A stretch of 64,000 nt of DNA from NCBI RefSeq assembly GCF_014279755.1, contig NZ_CP047951.1, positions 186,001 through 250,000 on the forward strand, read 5' to 3'. Within the stretch, counting starts at the first letter, position 1, and each line of letters opens with the position of its first letter. Shown one piece after another: positions 46,019-56,245 of this stretch. The translations under genes were made by a program, and so were the position numbers. The notes under the pieces were generated by a model. The model worked only from the letters and a program-made list of their open reading frames with translations, made no database searches and was not told where the DNA came from. Source of the DNA: Synechococcus sp. PROS-U-1 (GTDB lineage Bacteria > Cyanobacteriota > Cyanobacteriia > PCC-6307 > Cyanobiaceae).

Positions 46019-47836
46019 ATGTTGATGCGGAGCAGAACCCTCACTGATCTAGCGGTTCTGTTGAATCAATTGCCGCGGCGGCGTCTGCGGCTCATGGGCG
46101 TCGTTCTTGTTGCGTCCTTTCTTCAAGGCTTGCTCGACATGCTGTTGGTGGGCCTGATGGCTCGCATGGTCGGTTTGCTTGCGGGAGTGAAGCTGCAGGA
46201 TCAAATCCCAGGGATTCGCGTGTTTGGTGGATCGTTGTTGGATCAAGCGGGTTGGCTGATTGGTCTCCTGATTGCAGCCTTTTGGTTCACCTCCATCATT
46301 CGTTTTGGTGTTTCGCTGATGCAGAGCATGCTCAGCGCTGAAATTTGGAATGATTTGGTGAATAGGGTTTATGCCAACTTGATGCGGCAAAACTATGCTT
46401 TTTTTACAGAAAATAGAACAGCAAATCTCTCCGAAAGTTTTAATCGTGTTCTGAATCGTATTTCGACGGCAGTCATCAGTCCCCTGATTACCATTGCGGG
46501 AAATTTGCTGTCTGTTGTCGTTCTTCTTGTCGGCGTCAACATCATTCTTGGCTGGAAGGCTTTGTTGATGTTTGCTTTGATGCTGATGGCCTATGTGATG
46601 TCGTCGCGTTTAATTACGCCCTATTTGCGTCTGGGTACAAAGCAGCGTGTTCGATATACCAGGCGCATCAATATGATTCTGATGGAATCACTTCGCTCGA
46701 TGCGTGATGTTCAGCTTTACTCGGCAGATCAATATTTCACGTCTCGTTTCTCGCGTGATGGTGTGATCGCCAAGCGCTACGACCGTTTGACGCGATTGCT
46801 CCCCGATGTTCCGCGATATGTGATTGAACCTGTGGCCGTCACGGTGCTTTTCGCCATTGGTGTCGGCCCTTCTCTGATGGCAGGTGATATGGAGAGTGTT
46901 CGCGAGAGTTTGCCGCTGATTTCGGTGATTTTGGTGACTCTTCTGCGGATTTCCGGCCCGCTTCAGTCAATGTTCCGGAGCGTTAACAAGCTTCGTGGCG
47001 GGTTGCCGGAAATTCAGGATGCCCTTGACCTCTTGCAGCTGAAGCCGGAACGCCTCACCTTGCAGAGTCCGGGTGTTCCCTCCCCCAGTGGAGTGACCCC
47101 TCGCAGATTGATTCAGCTGGACAATGTTGGCTTCACTTATGCAGGGCGCGATCAGCCTGTTCTCCAGGCGATCAATCTGTCGATTCCTGTTGGCTCCCGG
47201 ATTGCACTGGTGGGTCGCACGGGTAGCGGGAAAACAACGCTGGCCCACATCATTCTTGGTCTCTATACCCCCAGTTCGGGTGAGCTTTGCCTTGATGGAA
47301 TTCCCATCACGGCTGAGGAAATGCCTGCTTGGCAGGCCAACTGTGCCTTGGTTCCGCAAGACATCCGTTTGCTTGATACGAGTGTTCGCGAGAACATCGC
47401 CTTTGGTCAATCCGGTGATGAGATTGAAGATGATGAGGTTTGGAATGCTTTGGCCGCGGCTCAGTTTGATGATGTTGTGAGTCAAATGCCTTATGGGCTT
47501 TACACCATGATTGGAGAGAATGGTGTCAAATTGTCAGGTGGGCAGCGGCAGAGATTGTCTTTGGCACGCGCTTTTTATCGCAAGGCAAGTGTTTTGATTC
47601 TGGATGAAGCGACGAGCGCATTGGATAACAAAACTGAGCACGAAGTGATGCAGGCTCTGGACATCATTGGTCGACGTTGCACCACGATCGTGATTGCTCA
47701 TCGGTTGTCGACGGTCCGAAAGTGTGACCAGGTGTTTGAAGTTGGTGACGGTCGGATCAAGGCCTCCGGCAGCTTTGAAGATCTCGTCAAAATCTCAGAC
47801 AGCTTCCGCGAGATGAATCAGCTGGAATCAACTTGA
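46019..47836 (+). CDS. ABC exporter, fused permease-ATPase (lipid or lipid-linked glycan flippase type)
   Basis: A 605-residue half-transporter. The N-terminal 330 residues hold about six membrane helices; the ATPase domain has Walker A GRTGSGKTT near 398, signature LSGGQRQR near 504, Walker B VLILDEATSAL near 524 and switch His in IVIAHRLSTVR. It resembles MsbA and PglK exporters. Its place in a run of glycosyltransferases suggests it flips a lipid-linked glycan; this is inference. The gene is visibly richer in A/T, with T-runs and AT-ending codons, than its neighbours, a possible sign of transfer. Confidence 0.9.
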   Translation: MLMRSRTLTDLAVLLNQLPRRRLRLMGVVLVASFLQGLLDMLLVGLMARMVGLLAGVKLQDQIPGIRVFGGSLLDQAGWLIGLLIAAFWFTSIIRFGVSLMQSMLSAEIWNDLVNRVYANLMRQNYAFFTENRTANLSESFNRVLNRISTAVISPLITIAGNLLSVVVLLVGVNIILGWKALLMFALMLMAYVMSSRLITPYLRLGTKQRVRYTRRINMILMESLRSMRDVQLYSADQYFTSRFSRDGVIAKRYDRLTRLLPDVPRYVIEPVAVTVLFAIGVGPSLMAGDMESVRESLPLISVILVTLLRISGPLQSMFRSVNKLRGGLPEIQDALDLLQLKPERLTLQSPGVPSPSGVTPRRLIQLDNVGFTYAGRDQPVLQAINLSIPVGSRIALVGRTGSGKTTLAHIILGLYTPSSGELCLDGIPITAEEMPAWQANCALVPQDIRLLDTSVRENIAFGQSGDEIEDDEVWNALAAAQFDDVVSQMPYGLYTMIGENGVKLSGGQRQRLSLARAFYRKASVLILDEATSALDNKTEHEVMQALDIIGRRCTTIVIAHRLSTVRKCDQVFEVGDGRIKASGSFEDLVKISDSFREMNQLEST

Positions 47837-47842
47837 TCATCG

Positions 47843-50098
47843 ATGGCTGATTTCGTTGTCTTGGCAACGGCGGATTGGGATCACCGCCTGTGGACCAACA
47901 AGCAGCACACAGCCCTTTCGTTGCAGCGGGCTGGGCACCGTGTGTTGTACATCGAGTCGTTGGGGTTGCGCCCCCCGCGTGCCGATAGGCAGGACAGTCA
48001 GCGGATCGTCAAGCGACTGAGGCGGATGTTCCGGCCGCCGCGCCAGGTCGAGCCAGGGTTATGGGTGTGGTCACCGATGGTGATACCCGGTGGGACGCGC
48101 GGTGTTCTGCTTCATATCAACCGAGTGTTGTTCAGCAGTGCTCTGGGTTGGATTCTCAGGGGTCTTCGCTTTCGTTCACCACTGCTGTGGACCTACAACC
48201 CGCTCACCGGTCGCTATCTGAATCTGAAACGACGTGCAGGAACGTCGAAGCCATCGATGTTTTCTGCTGCCGTTTATCACTGTGTTGATCGCATCCATGC
48301 TCAACCAGGCATGCCCGCGACGTTGATTGCCGACAGCGAGCGTCAGCTCTGTCGCACGGTGAATGTGGTGTTCACCACGTCTCCCGATCTTCAGGCGTCG
48401 CTGATGCGAATCAATGCCTGCACTTACCACTACGGCAATGTTGCCGATCAGGCACATTTTGCTGCCGCTTTGGATGCTCTGCCCGCTCCCGATGGCCTTG
48501 CAGGTATCCCTAAGCCTCGCCTGATGTTTGTTGGTGCGATCGATGCCTACAAGCTCGATCTGCCCATGCTGACGGCCTTGGCCCGTCAACGGTCCGATTG
48601 GTCGTGGGTTCTTTTGGGTCCCGTTGGCGAGGCCGATCCGGACACGAGCATTGCGGCGCTTCAGGCTTTGCCGAATGTGCACGTCATGGGTCTGCAGGCC
48701 TATGACGATCTGCCGGCATGGCTCGCGCACGCCGATGTGGCTCTGCTGCCCCTGCAGGAGAACACCTACACGCAGCACATGTTCCCGATGAAGTTCTTCG
48801 AATATCTCGCTGCGGGGCGCCCCGTGGTGGCCACCCAGATTCCTGCTTTGCGGCCCTACGCCTCCGGGGCGTTGCTTTGTCCTCCGGATCCGGAGGCATT
48901 TGAAGCTGCCATCGCGACGGCATTATCGGGCGATGGTCCATCGCTGGATCAGCGCTTGGCGCTGGCCGCAGAACACACCTACGAGAGCCGTACGCAGAAG
49001 ATGCTGCATGACCTGCAACGGGATGGACTGTTGGACGCGGCGTCCAGCGGTCAGTCGATGCTGCGTCTCCAAGGCCGAACCTGGCCGTTGCAGCGGGTGT
49101 TGATGCCTGCCTTGTTCCGTTCGGTGCGGTTGCGCAATCGTTGCGGGCGCAGCGAAGCAGGCCGGCAACTGTTGCGCTGGATCGATGGGCATCATCCCGT
49201 TGAGCCGCAGGTGCTCGATGCGCAGATTCCCCGCTTGATCAAAAGGGGTCTGTACTCAGAGGCCTTGGCACTAATGGAGCGCTCATGGTTGGAGCTCGGC
49301 CGCACCGATCACCTCCATCATTTGTTGTTTCGGCGTGGTGCCAGACCCAAGGCCTTGCAGGAGCAGATCTCGCTGTTCGAGACCCTGGGTGCCAGTTCCC
49401 GCTTGCCCCTCAGCTATCGCGCCTATTGCAGGGTGGTGTGTGCCTACCGATCTGCTGAACTCAACGACCCTCAGCTGATGCGCGCTTCCATTGCAGCTTT
49501 GGATGCAGTTGCCACAGGGTTGGAAGACGATCCCAACACACGCCTGTGTCGCCAGGGGAATCGCTTCAACCGAGCCAAACTTCTGATCTCCTGTTACGCC
49601 ACCACGCTGCGGCTTCAGCTCACCTTGGCAGATCGGGACGGGGCCGCGAGCCTCGGCAGACGTGGGTTGCAGTTTAGTGAATCCCTCGATCTCACCATGA
49701 TCGAAACAGAAACCTCCTTCCGGCTCACTCGCAATCTGATGCGGGTGCTGTCGATCAACATTGTTGAGGCATGGGCCTCATCCGATGCCACTCTTTACTG
49801 GCGGGCGAGACGGGCCTTGCAGGCCGTTCATGACCATGCGCATCGACCGGAGCATGACGAACGAGAAGTGCAGGAAGACCATCGTGCGTTTGCGGTGCAG
49901 GTGATGGAGCGTGTCGTACTGATGGATCCCGCACTCGCTGATGCGGATGCGATGGGTCGTGCCGTCGAAGATCTGATGCTGTTGCTGTTCCGCGCCAAGA
50001 TCGTGAGTGAGGCCTGGCGGGCGGAGCGGCTGCCTGGGGTTTTGCCCTGTTTCAAGAGATTCCTGCACCCCGACCAAGGGAATCCGGGCACGTCATGA
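47843..50098 (+). CDS. Large glycosyltransferase with C-terminal helical-repeat domain
   Basis: A 751-residue protein. Residues 1-395 are a GT-B glycosyltransferase: WDHRLWTNKQHTALSLQRAGHRVLYIESLG at the start is typical of a GT4 subgroup, and PMKFFEYLAAGRPVVATQIPAL near 316 is the donor-binding end. Residues 400-750 are an unrecognised helical region with several TPR-like helix pairs (e.g. RLIKRGLYSEALALMERSWLEL) and no second catalytic motif. It starts 7 nt after the ABC gene and overlaps the next start by 4 nt (ATGA). The C-terminal part may dock other enzymes of the cluster. Confidence 0.83.
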   Translation: MADFVVLATADWDHRLWTNKQHTALSLQRAGHRVLYIESLGLRPPRADRQDSQRIVKRLRRMFRPPRQVEPGLWVWSPMVIPGGTRGVLLHINRVLFSSALGWILRGLRFRSPLLWTYNPLTGRYLNLKRRAGTSKPSMFSAAVYHCVDRIHAQPGMPATLIADSERQLCRTVNVVFTTSPDLQASLMRINACTYHYGNVADQAHFAAALDALPAPDGLAGIPKPRLMFVGAIDAYKLDLPMLTALARQRSDWSWVLLGPVGEADPDTSIAALQALPNVHVMGLQAYDDLPAWLAHADVALLPLQENTYTQHMFPMKFFEYLAAGRPVVATQIPALRPYASGALLCPPDPEAFEAAIATALSGDGPSLDQRLALAAEHTYESRTQKMLHDLQRDGLLDAASSGQSMLRLQGRTWPLQRVLMPALFRSVRLRNRCGRSEAGRQLLRWIDGHHPVEPQVLDAQIPRLIKRGLYSEALALMERSWLELGRTDHLHHLLFRRGARPKALQEQISLFETLGASSRLPLSYRAYCRVVCAYRSAELNDPQLMRASIAALDAVATGLEDDPNTRLCRQGNRFNRAKLLISCYATTLRLQLTLADRDGAASLGRRGLQFSESLDLTMIETETSFRLTRNLMRVLSINIVEAWASSDATLYWRARRALQAVHDHAHRPEHDEREVQEDHRAFAVQVMERVVLMDPALADADAMGRAVEDLMLLLFRAKIVSEAWRAERLPGVLPCFKRFLHPDQGNPGTS

Positions 50099-51249
50099 CC
50101 CGGAGGGTCGTGTTGTACATCGATTCACTCAAGACCGGTGGAGCCGAGCGCGTCACGCTTCTGTTCGCCCGCTGGCTTGCTCAGGAAGGGTGGCGGGCCA
50201 CGGTGCTCACCCGCCACGGTCCATCCCGAGACTTTTATCCCGTCCCGGCGGGAGTGCATCGGGCCATTGAGCCGTCAGATCCGCCCTGGTTGCGCTGTCT
50301 TGGGCTACTTGGTTTTCCGCTTCGCGTGCTGCGTCTGCGGGCATGGCTGCAGCGTCATCAACCCGATTTGGTCCTGGGCATGACCACCCTGCCCGCGATC
50401 AAGCTGCTGCTGGCGGTGCGGGGCATGGCGTGTCCATGCATCGTGTCGGAACGAAACTTCCCACCCTTGAAACGGCCCGGTTGGCCCTGGCGGCTTCTGC
50501 GGCGGCTCACCTATCCATGGGCCCATCTGCATTTGGTTCAGACCGAATCCACGGGCCGTTGGCTGGCCCAGCACTTGAACGCCCGACCTCAGCTATGTCT
50601 GGCCAACCCCGTGGCCTGGCCTCTGCCGAGGTTTGCGCCTGACCCTGACCCCACCGATTGGCTGGCGCGCCAGAAGGTCGGGGCCGACCAGCAGGTGCTC
50701 CTTGCGGTGGGAACCAAAGCCCATCAAAAGGGCTTTGATCGATTGGTCGCCATGTTTGCGCTGTTGAGGGAGCGGCATCCCCAGGTGCATCTTGTGATTC
50801 TTGGCATGGATGCAGTGCCGTATCACGGTGTGGATCAGCAGGCCCAGTTGCGTCGGATGCTGCCGCAGGCATCGCATTCCTTGCACTTTCCAGGGCGGGT
50901 GGGCAATGTGCAGGATTGGTACGAGCGGGCCGATCTGTTCCTGCTCCCCTCCCGTTACGAGGGTTTCCCCAACGTGCTGCTTGAAGCCATGGCCAGCGGC
51001 TGTTGTTGTGTCTCCTCCGACTGCCCCCAGGGTCCAGCCGAGTTGATTCGCGATGGCGTCAATGGTCGTTTGTTGCCGAACGATGCCAACCCGCAAACCT
51101 GGGCCGACGTGGTGTCGGCGCTGCTGGTGGATTCAGACGTACGCCGGCGCTTGGCGTGTCGGGCCCTGGAGGTGCGGCAACGCTTTTCCGAGGGACGCTT
51201 GCGTCAGTGTTTCATGAGCGGCGTGTTGCAGCTGGTGAGTGATGACTGA
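50095..51249 (+). CDS. GT4-family glycosyltransferase
   Basis: A 384-residue retaining glycosyltransferase. The N-terminal SLKTGGAERVTLLFARWLAQEGW and the C-terminal LLPSRYEGFPNVLLEAMASGCCCVSSDCPQGP with E-x7-E are classic for GT4. An AVGTKAHQKGFDRLV block marks the start of the donor domain near 203. The ATG overlaps the preceding stop (ATGA) and its stop overlaps the next gene by 8 nt, so the enzymes are probably made together. Confidence 0.92.
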   Translation: MTRRVVLYIDSLKTGGAERVTLLFARWLAQEGWRATVLTRHGPSRDFYPVPAGVHRAIEPSDPPWLRCLGLLGFPLRVLRLRAWLQRHQPDLVLGMTTLPAIKLLLAVRGMACPCIVSERNFPPLKRPGWPWRLLRRLTYPWAHLHLVQTESTGRWLAQHLNARPQLCLANPVAWPLPRFAPDPDPTDWLARQKVGADQQVLLAVGTKAHQKGFDRLVAMFALLRERHPQVHLVILGMDAVPYHGVDQQAQLRRMLPQASHSLHFPGRVGNVQDWYERADLFLLPSRYEGFPNVLLEAMASGCCCVSSDCPQGPAELIRDGVNGRLLPNDANPQTWADVVSALLVDSDVRRRLACRALEVRQRFSEGRLRQCFMSGVLQLVSDD

Positions 51250-52498
51250 AGCGGAGCCAGCTGCAGGCCGTGATGATCTGTGGCTGGTGTTGCCGCATCT
51301 CGGAGCCGGGGGCGCTCAAAAAGTTGCCTTGATTGCCGCCCGTCATTTCGCGGCTCAGGGCTTGAAGGTGAAGCTTGTGACGCTCATCTCAGGGCATCCC
51401 GTGACTCATGCCCTTCCGGATGGGATCCCTCTGCTCGAACTGGGGGCACCGACCCATCGTTCCTGGTGGGCCCGCGGTGGTCGTTTCACCCTGGCGCAGC
51501 TCGACAAGTTGATCCGCTGGTTGTTCCAGCTGCAGCTGCGCTGGTTCGCCGGCTGGTTCCAAGCCCATATCCATCCGGGAGGTCGGGGCCTTGCGATGCA
51601 GCTCTTTCAAGTCGGAACAGAGGCGACGGCTGGCTTGCGTCTCCGCCAACTGCGTCGGCAGTTCCGCCGTCAGCGGCCCCATCGGGTCCTGTCGCTGCTC
51701 ACCCGTACCAACATCATCTGCTGTTGTGCTGCCTGGGATCTGCCGATTCATCTCGTGGTCTCGGAGCGCAACGACCCTTCGCGACAGCTTCTCCCGGAGG
51801 TGTGGCAGCGCATGCGTCCCCTGACCTACCGACGGGCCGATGTCGTGACAGCCAACACGTCGGGTGTTCTCTCAGCTCTGGAATCGATGGGGCCCTGGGA
51901 GAGACTGGCCTTGCTGCCCAATCCATTGCCGAGTGCGCCTGCGCTGGCTGCCGGCGGCGGTGTGTCCAGCCCCAGTGGCTTCATCACCGTGGCCAGGTTG
52001 GTGCCCCAGAAGGGACTGGATGTGTTGATCGCTGCCTTGCCCAGGCTGAGTGGAGCTGCGGCGACTTGGCCCGTCACCTTGGTGGGTGATGGTCCGGAGC
52101 GTGCCGCGTTGGAGCAGCAGGCAAGGGATCTTGGGGTGTCGCGCCGATTGCGAAGCCTGGGGTTCCGTTCTGATCCGGAGCGGTTCCTGGCCGAGGCTGC
52201 CGTTTTCGTGTTGCCCTCCCGTTTTGAAGGCATGCCCAATGCACTGTTGGAGGCCATGGCTGCTGGTCTGGCGGTGATCGTGACGGATGCTTCCCCTGGC
52301 CCCCTGGAGGTGGTTGAGCCTGGGGTGAGCGGTTTGGTGATTCCCAGTGATGATCCGGCTGCACTCGCTAGAGCGATGGACGCGCTGGCTTCAGATCCCG
52401 AGCGTTGCAGGCGGATGGGTGCAGCGGCCAGAACGCGGATTGCTGCGTTGGACTGGCCCCAGTTGGAACCGCTCTGGCGGTCGATCCTGGCGTTGTGA
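51242..52498 (+). CDS. GT4-family glycosyltransferase
   Basis: A 418-residue GT4 enzyme. LVLPHLGAGGAQKVALIAARHFA opens the acceptor domain, VARLVPQKGLDVLIAALPRL the donor domain near 241, and VLPSRFEGMPNALLEAMAAGLAVIVTDASPGP carries the E-x7-E near 322-340. A middle segment (about 75-165) with several arginines and tryptophans is longer than in the preceding gene. I chose ATG 51242 over the adjacent GTG. Overlaps its upstream neighbour by 8 nt and the next gene by 1 nt (TGATG). Confidence 0.92.
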   Translation: MTEAEPAAGRDDLWLVLPHLGAGGAQKVALIAARHFAAQGLKVKLVTLISGHPVTHALPDGIPLLELGAPTHRSWWARGGRFTLAQLDKLIRWLFQLQLRWFAGWFQAHIHPGGRGLAMQLFQVGTEATAGLRLRQLRRQFRRQRPHRVLSLLTRTNIICCCAAWDLPIHLVVSERNDPSRQLLPEVWQRMRPLTYRRADVVTANTSGVLSALESMGPWERLALLPNPLPSAPALAAGGGVSSPSGFITVARLVPQKGLDVLIAALPRLSGAAATWPVTLVGDGPERAALEQQARDLGVSRRLRSLGFRSDPERFLAEAAVFVLPSRFEGMPNALLEAMAAGLAVIVTDASPGPLEVVEPGVSGLVIPSDDPAALARAMDALASDPERCRRMGAAARTRIAALDWPQLEPLWRSILAL

Positions 52499-53622
52499 TG
52501 CCCGCTCGCGTTCTGGTGTTGGCTCCAACCCGGCGCGCCCGGACGGAAACGTTCGTGCGCGCCAATTTGGCCCGCTTGCCGTTTGCTGTGGAGGCCTGTT
52601 TCGGGGATGAAGTGCCCTGGTGCGAGCCCCTTAAAGCGCTCTATGGCCTGGCGGTGCTCACCAGCAAAGTCTGCACTCGCCTGGGTTGGCTCCGGCTTGC
52701 CACGTGTCCAACTTCACTCGTAGCCCTGCTTTTGGTATGTCGCCACCGTCCGGACGTGGTGATGGTGGAGTTCGGTTTTCATGCCGTTCGGGTGATGGAG
52801 CTGGCCCGCACGGGAGTTCCCCTTGCAGTTCACTTCCGCGGCGCCGATGCCTCGGCGGACCGCTACGTGAAGCATCTGGAGCAGCGCTACCGCCGTTTGT
52901 TTCAGCTCACTTCGGCTGTGATCGTCAAGAATCAAACGATGCGGAGCCGCTTAATCGCCTTGGGCGCGCAGCCGGCACAGCTGGTGATCAGTCCATCCGG
53001 TGCTGATGAGCAGCGCTTTCAGGGGGCCACTCCTGCGTCCATGCCGCCGCGGTTTCTGGCGGTGGGCCGCTTTGTGGCCAAAAAAGGTCCGATGGATACT
53101 CTGGAAGCCTTCGCCAGCCTGCTTGGTCTGAGTGACCATGCCGAGGCTTGCCGGCTGGTGATGGTTGGGGATGGCCCTCTGCTCCCCGAGGTGCGGGAAC
53201 GGGCGCGCCAGCTTGGCCTCGAGCAGATGGTTCAGTTCCCTGGCGTGCTTGCCCCCGATGCGGTGGTGAAGGAGATGCGGCGTGCGCGGGTGTTTGTGCA
53301 GCATTCCCGGACAGCGGAGGATGGTGATGAGGAGGGATGCCCGGTCTCCGTGATGGAAGCTCAGCTTTGTGGTTTGCCGGTTGTGGCCACCCGTCACGGT
53401 GGGATCCCTGACGTGGTGGTGGATCAGCAGACCGGGTGGCTGGTGGGGGAAGGCGACCGCCGGGCGATGGCGGAGGCCATGGCCGTGCTGGCAGATCGTC
53501 CGGATCTCGCCGGTGCTTGGGGTGCTGCCGGTCAACGGCGGGCCCAGGCTCGCTTCACCGTGGCGCACCACGTCGATCAGATCACAACGCTGCTCAATGG
53601 TTTGGTGGATCACAGACGATGA
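52498..53622 (+). CDS. GT4-family glycosyltransferase, colanic-acid WcaL-like
   Basis: A 374-residue GT4 enzyme. TRRARTETFVRANLARLP at the N-terminus and EGCPVSVMEAQLCGLPVVATRHGGIPDVV near 279-307 resemble WcaL/AmsK-type transferases of exopolysaccharide synthesis, where a TETF(V/I) segment is common. Donor domain begins near FLAVGRFVAKKGPMDTLEAF. Start ATG overlaps the previous stop by 1 nt (TGATG), and its stop overlaps the sulfotransferase start by 4 nt (ATGA). Confidence 0.91.
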   Translation: MPARVLVLAPTRRARTETFVRANLARLPFAVEACFGDEVPWCEPLKALYGLAVLTSKVCTRLGWLRLATCPTSLVALLLVCRHRPDVVMVEFGFHAVRVMELARTGVPLAVHFRGADASADRYVKHLEQRYRRLFQLTSAVIVKNQTMRSRLIALGAQPAQLVISPSGADEQRFQGATPASMPPRFLAVGRFVAKKGPMDTLEAFASLLGLSDHAEACRLVMVGDGPLLPEVRERARQLGLEQMVQFPGVLAPDAVVKEMRRARVFVQHSRTAEDGDEEGCPVSVMEAQLCGLPVVATRHGGIPDVVVDQQTGWLVGEGDRRAMAEAMAVLADRPDLAGAWGAAGQRRAQARFTVAHHVDQITTLLNGLVDHRR

Positions 53623-54473
53623 GCAGCAATCGCTTGAAGTTGCTGCTCATCCGTGGTCTTGGCCACAGCGGCACAACGATGCTGGATTTGGCTCTGGGGG
53701 CCCATCCGCAGATCATTGGCCTGGGCGAGGCGGCGCGAATTCTGGCGACGCCCCAACCTGGCGATGAACATCGCGGGCCCAGTCAGCTGCGCGGTGCTCA
53801 CCGGTTTGAACGGCGTTGCACCTGTGGTGCGATCGCTGCGGATTGCCCCCTCTGGGGCCCTCAGCTCGAGTGGCTGCGCCTGCATGATCAAACGCCGATG
53901 CAGGAGAAAGTGCAGCGCCTGCTGACCGGTTCACCCCACGCCGGTATGGAGGTGTGGCATGTCGACTCTTATCAGGACGATCTGGTGATGACGCAGCTGC
54001 CTGAGGCGATGTTTGACATCCGAATCATCCATCTCGTGCGGGATGTGCGTTCCTGGGTGCATTCCCGAGCCCGTGCCGGTCGCAAGTCAGGCCAACGCTG
54101 GCCTGCCGCACGTCAGCTGGCGCGCTGGTGGCGAGTCAACGCCAAGTTCGAACGAGCGTTTCAGCAGTCCCCTTACCCGCTCTTTCGTCTGGGGTATGAG
54201 GAATTTGCGCTTCAGCCCCAGCGCAGTTTGGAGTTGCTCTGCGCCTGGCTGTCCATCGATTTCCAGGAGGCGATGCTGGCTCCTGGTCTGAACAGCACCA
54301 GTCACATCCTCGCGGGGAACCGGGTGCGTTTCGATGCGGAGCGCAGCCGAACGATTGCCTATGACGGTGGCTGGCTGGCTGCCCCAGCACCTACGGCTGC
54401 GCATCTCGGCTTGCTCATGCCCGGTGTGGCCAGGATGAACCGCCGCCTGGTGTATTCCAACGGTTTGCTGTGA
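53619..54473 (+). CDS. Sulfotransferase family protein
   Basis: A 284-residue PAPS-dependent sulfotransferase-type protein. The 5'-phosphosulfate loop is IRGLGHSGTTMLD (11-23) and the 3'-phosphate-binding region is IIHLVRDVRSWVHSRAR near 130. A short Cys-rich insert (RRCTCGAIAADCPLW near 66-80) is typical of some bacterial members. It is the last gene of the plus-strand glycan run, coupled by ATGA to a glycosyltransferase, which argues that its target is the glycan made by the cluster. Cytoplasmic; acceptor unknown. Confidence 0.88.
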   Translation: MSSNRLKLLLIRGLGHSGTTMLDLALGAHPQIIGLGEAARILATPQPGDEHRGPSQLRGAHRFERRCTCGAIAADCPLWGPQLEWLRLHDQTPMQEKVQRLLTGSPHAGMEVWHVDSYQDDLVMTQLPEAMFDIRIIHLVRDVRSWVHSRARAGRKSGQRWPAARQLARWWRVNAKFERAFQQSPYPLFRLGYEEFALQPQRSLELLCAWLSIDFQEAMLAPGLNSTSHILAGNRVRFDAERSRTIAYDGGWLAAPAPTAAHLGLLMPGVARMNRRLVYSNGLL

Positions 54474-54497
54474 CGGGCTGCTGTGCGGTGGGTCGCC

Positions 54498-55328
54498 TTA
54501 GGCGTCTCTCCAGGTCATCGCGGTGGCCCAGTGCTGTTCAACTCTGAGATCCGGACAACGGTCCTGGACCGCCGTCACCAACGGGGCGAAGTGGTGGCCA
54601 AGACGCCGCAACACCTCCGTTGGAACAGCTGTGGTGGCCTGACTGGCATTCACCCGGTGGCTCAGTTCGGGGATCTGCTCTGGGATGCCCAGACACCGGC
54701 ACAAGGCACAGTGATCCGCTGCTGTGAACAGGGTTTCGTAGAGGCCGATGAACACCTCGGAGGCTGCAAGACCTGTCCGGAGTGCATCGAGGGTCGCGGG
54801 GTAATCGCTCCGGGGAGATTCACGTTTGAGCAGCTTGAGGCTGGCCTTGCTCAGATGTTCGGTTTCATGCTCGGGTTTGAGCAGGCCACGCTTGCGCAAT
54901 TGCATGCGTTGCTGTGACAGGAACCGTTCCACCGGGTCACGCATGATGAACACCGCTCGCATCTGCACGCCACGTTCCTTGAAGGCGTCTTTGATGCGCT
55001 TGAAGCTTGGCGCGCTTAATCCGGCATAGGACGGGGTGATGTCTCCCGTCAGTCGAATCTGGGACGGCTTGAGCCGTGATGCGAAGTAGTCGAAGTAGCG
55101 CTCGGGTCGTTCCATGAACCGCGCCCGACGCCAGGTGCGCCACTGAATTGGTGTGGGGTTGTTCGCTCGGAAGGAGGAAAAGTGTTCCAGCTCCAGAGCA
55201 TCAAAGACGTGGTATTCCTTCAGGAAGCCGAAATCAGCATCCTTCCTGCGGTTCAGTTGATCGTGCAGCCAGGAGGTTCCTGCTTTCTGGGCGCCAACGC
55301 CGAGCAGAAAGGTTGCGTCAGAGGCCAA
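54498..55328 (-). CDS. Sulfotransferase domain protein
   Basis: A 276-residue sulfotransferase: 5'-PSB loop GVGAQKAGTSWLHDQL (10-25), a later LTGDITPSYAGL segment and 3'-PB motif FIMRDPVERFLSQQRMQLR near 127-145. The layout is that of heparan-type carbohydrate sulfotransferases found in bacteria. The start is TTG 55328, with no in-frame ATG available before the PAPS loop and no strong ribosome site. It is 24 nt from kdsA's stop in the same direction and convergent with the sulfotransferase at 53.6-54.5 kb. Confidence 0.88.
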   Translation of the reverse strand: MASDATFLLGVGAQKAGTSWLHDQLNRRKDADFGFLKEYHVFDALELEHFSSFRANNPTPIQWRTWRRARFMERPERYFDYFASRLKPSQIRLTGDITPSYAGLSAPSFKRIKDAFKERGVQMRAVFIMRDPVERFLSQQRMQLRKRGLLKPEHETEHLSKASLKLLKRESPRSDYPATLDALRTGLAASEVFIGLYETLFTAADHCALCRCLGIPEQIPELSHRVNASQATTAVPTEVLRRLGHHFAPLVTAVQDRCPDLRVEQHWATAMTWRDA

Positions 55329-55352
55329 GAGGTTTTGCCGAGAAACACCGCA

Positions 55353-56231
<879 letters not shown>

Positions 56232-56245
56232 CTACCCGCCTTCCT

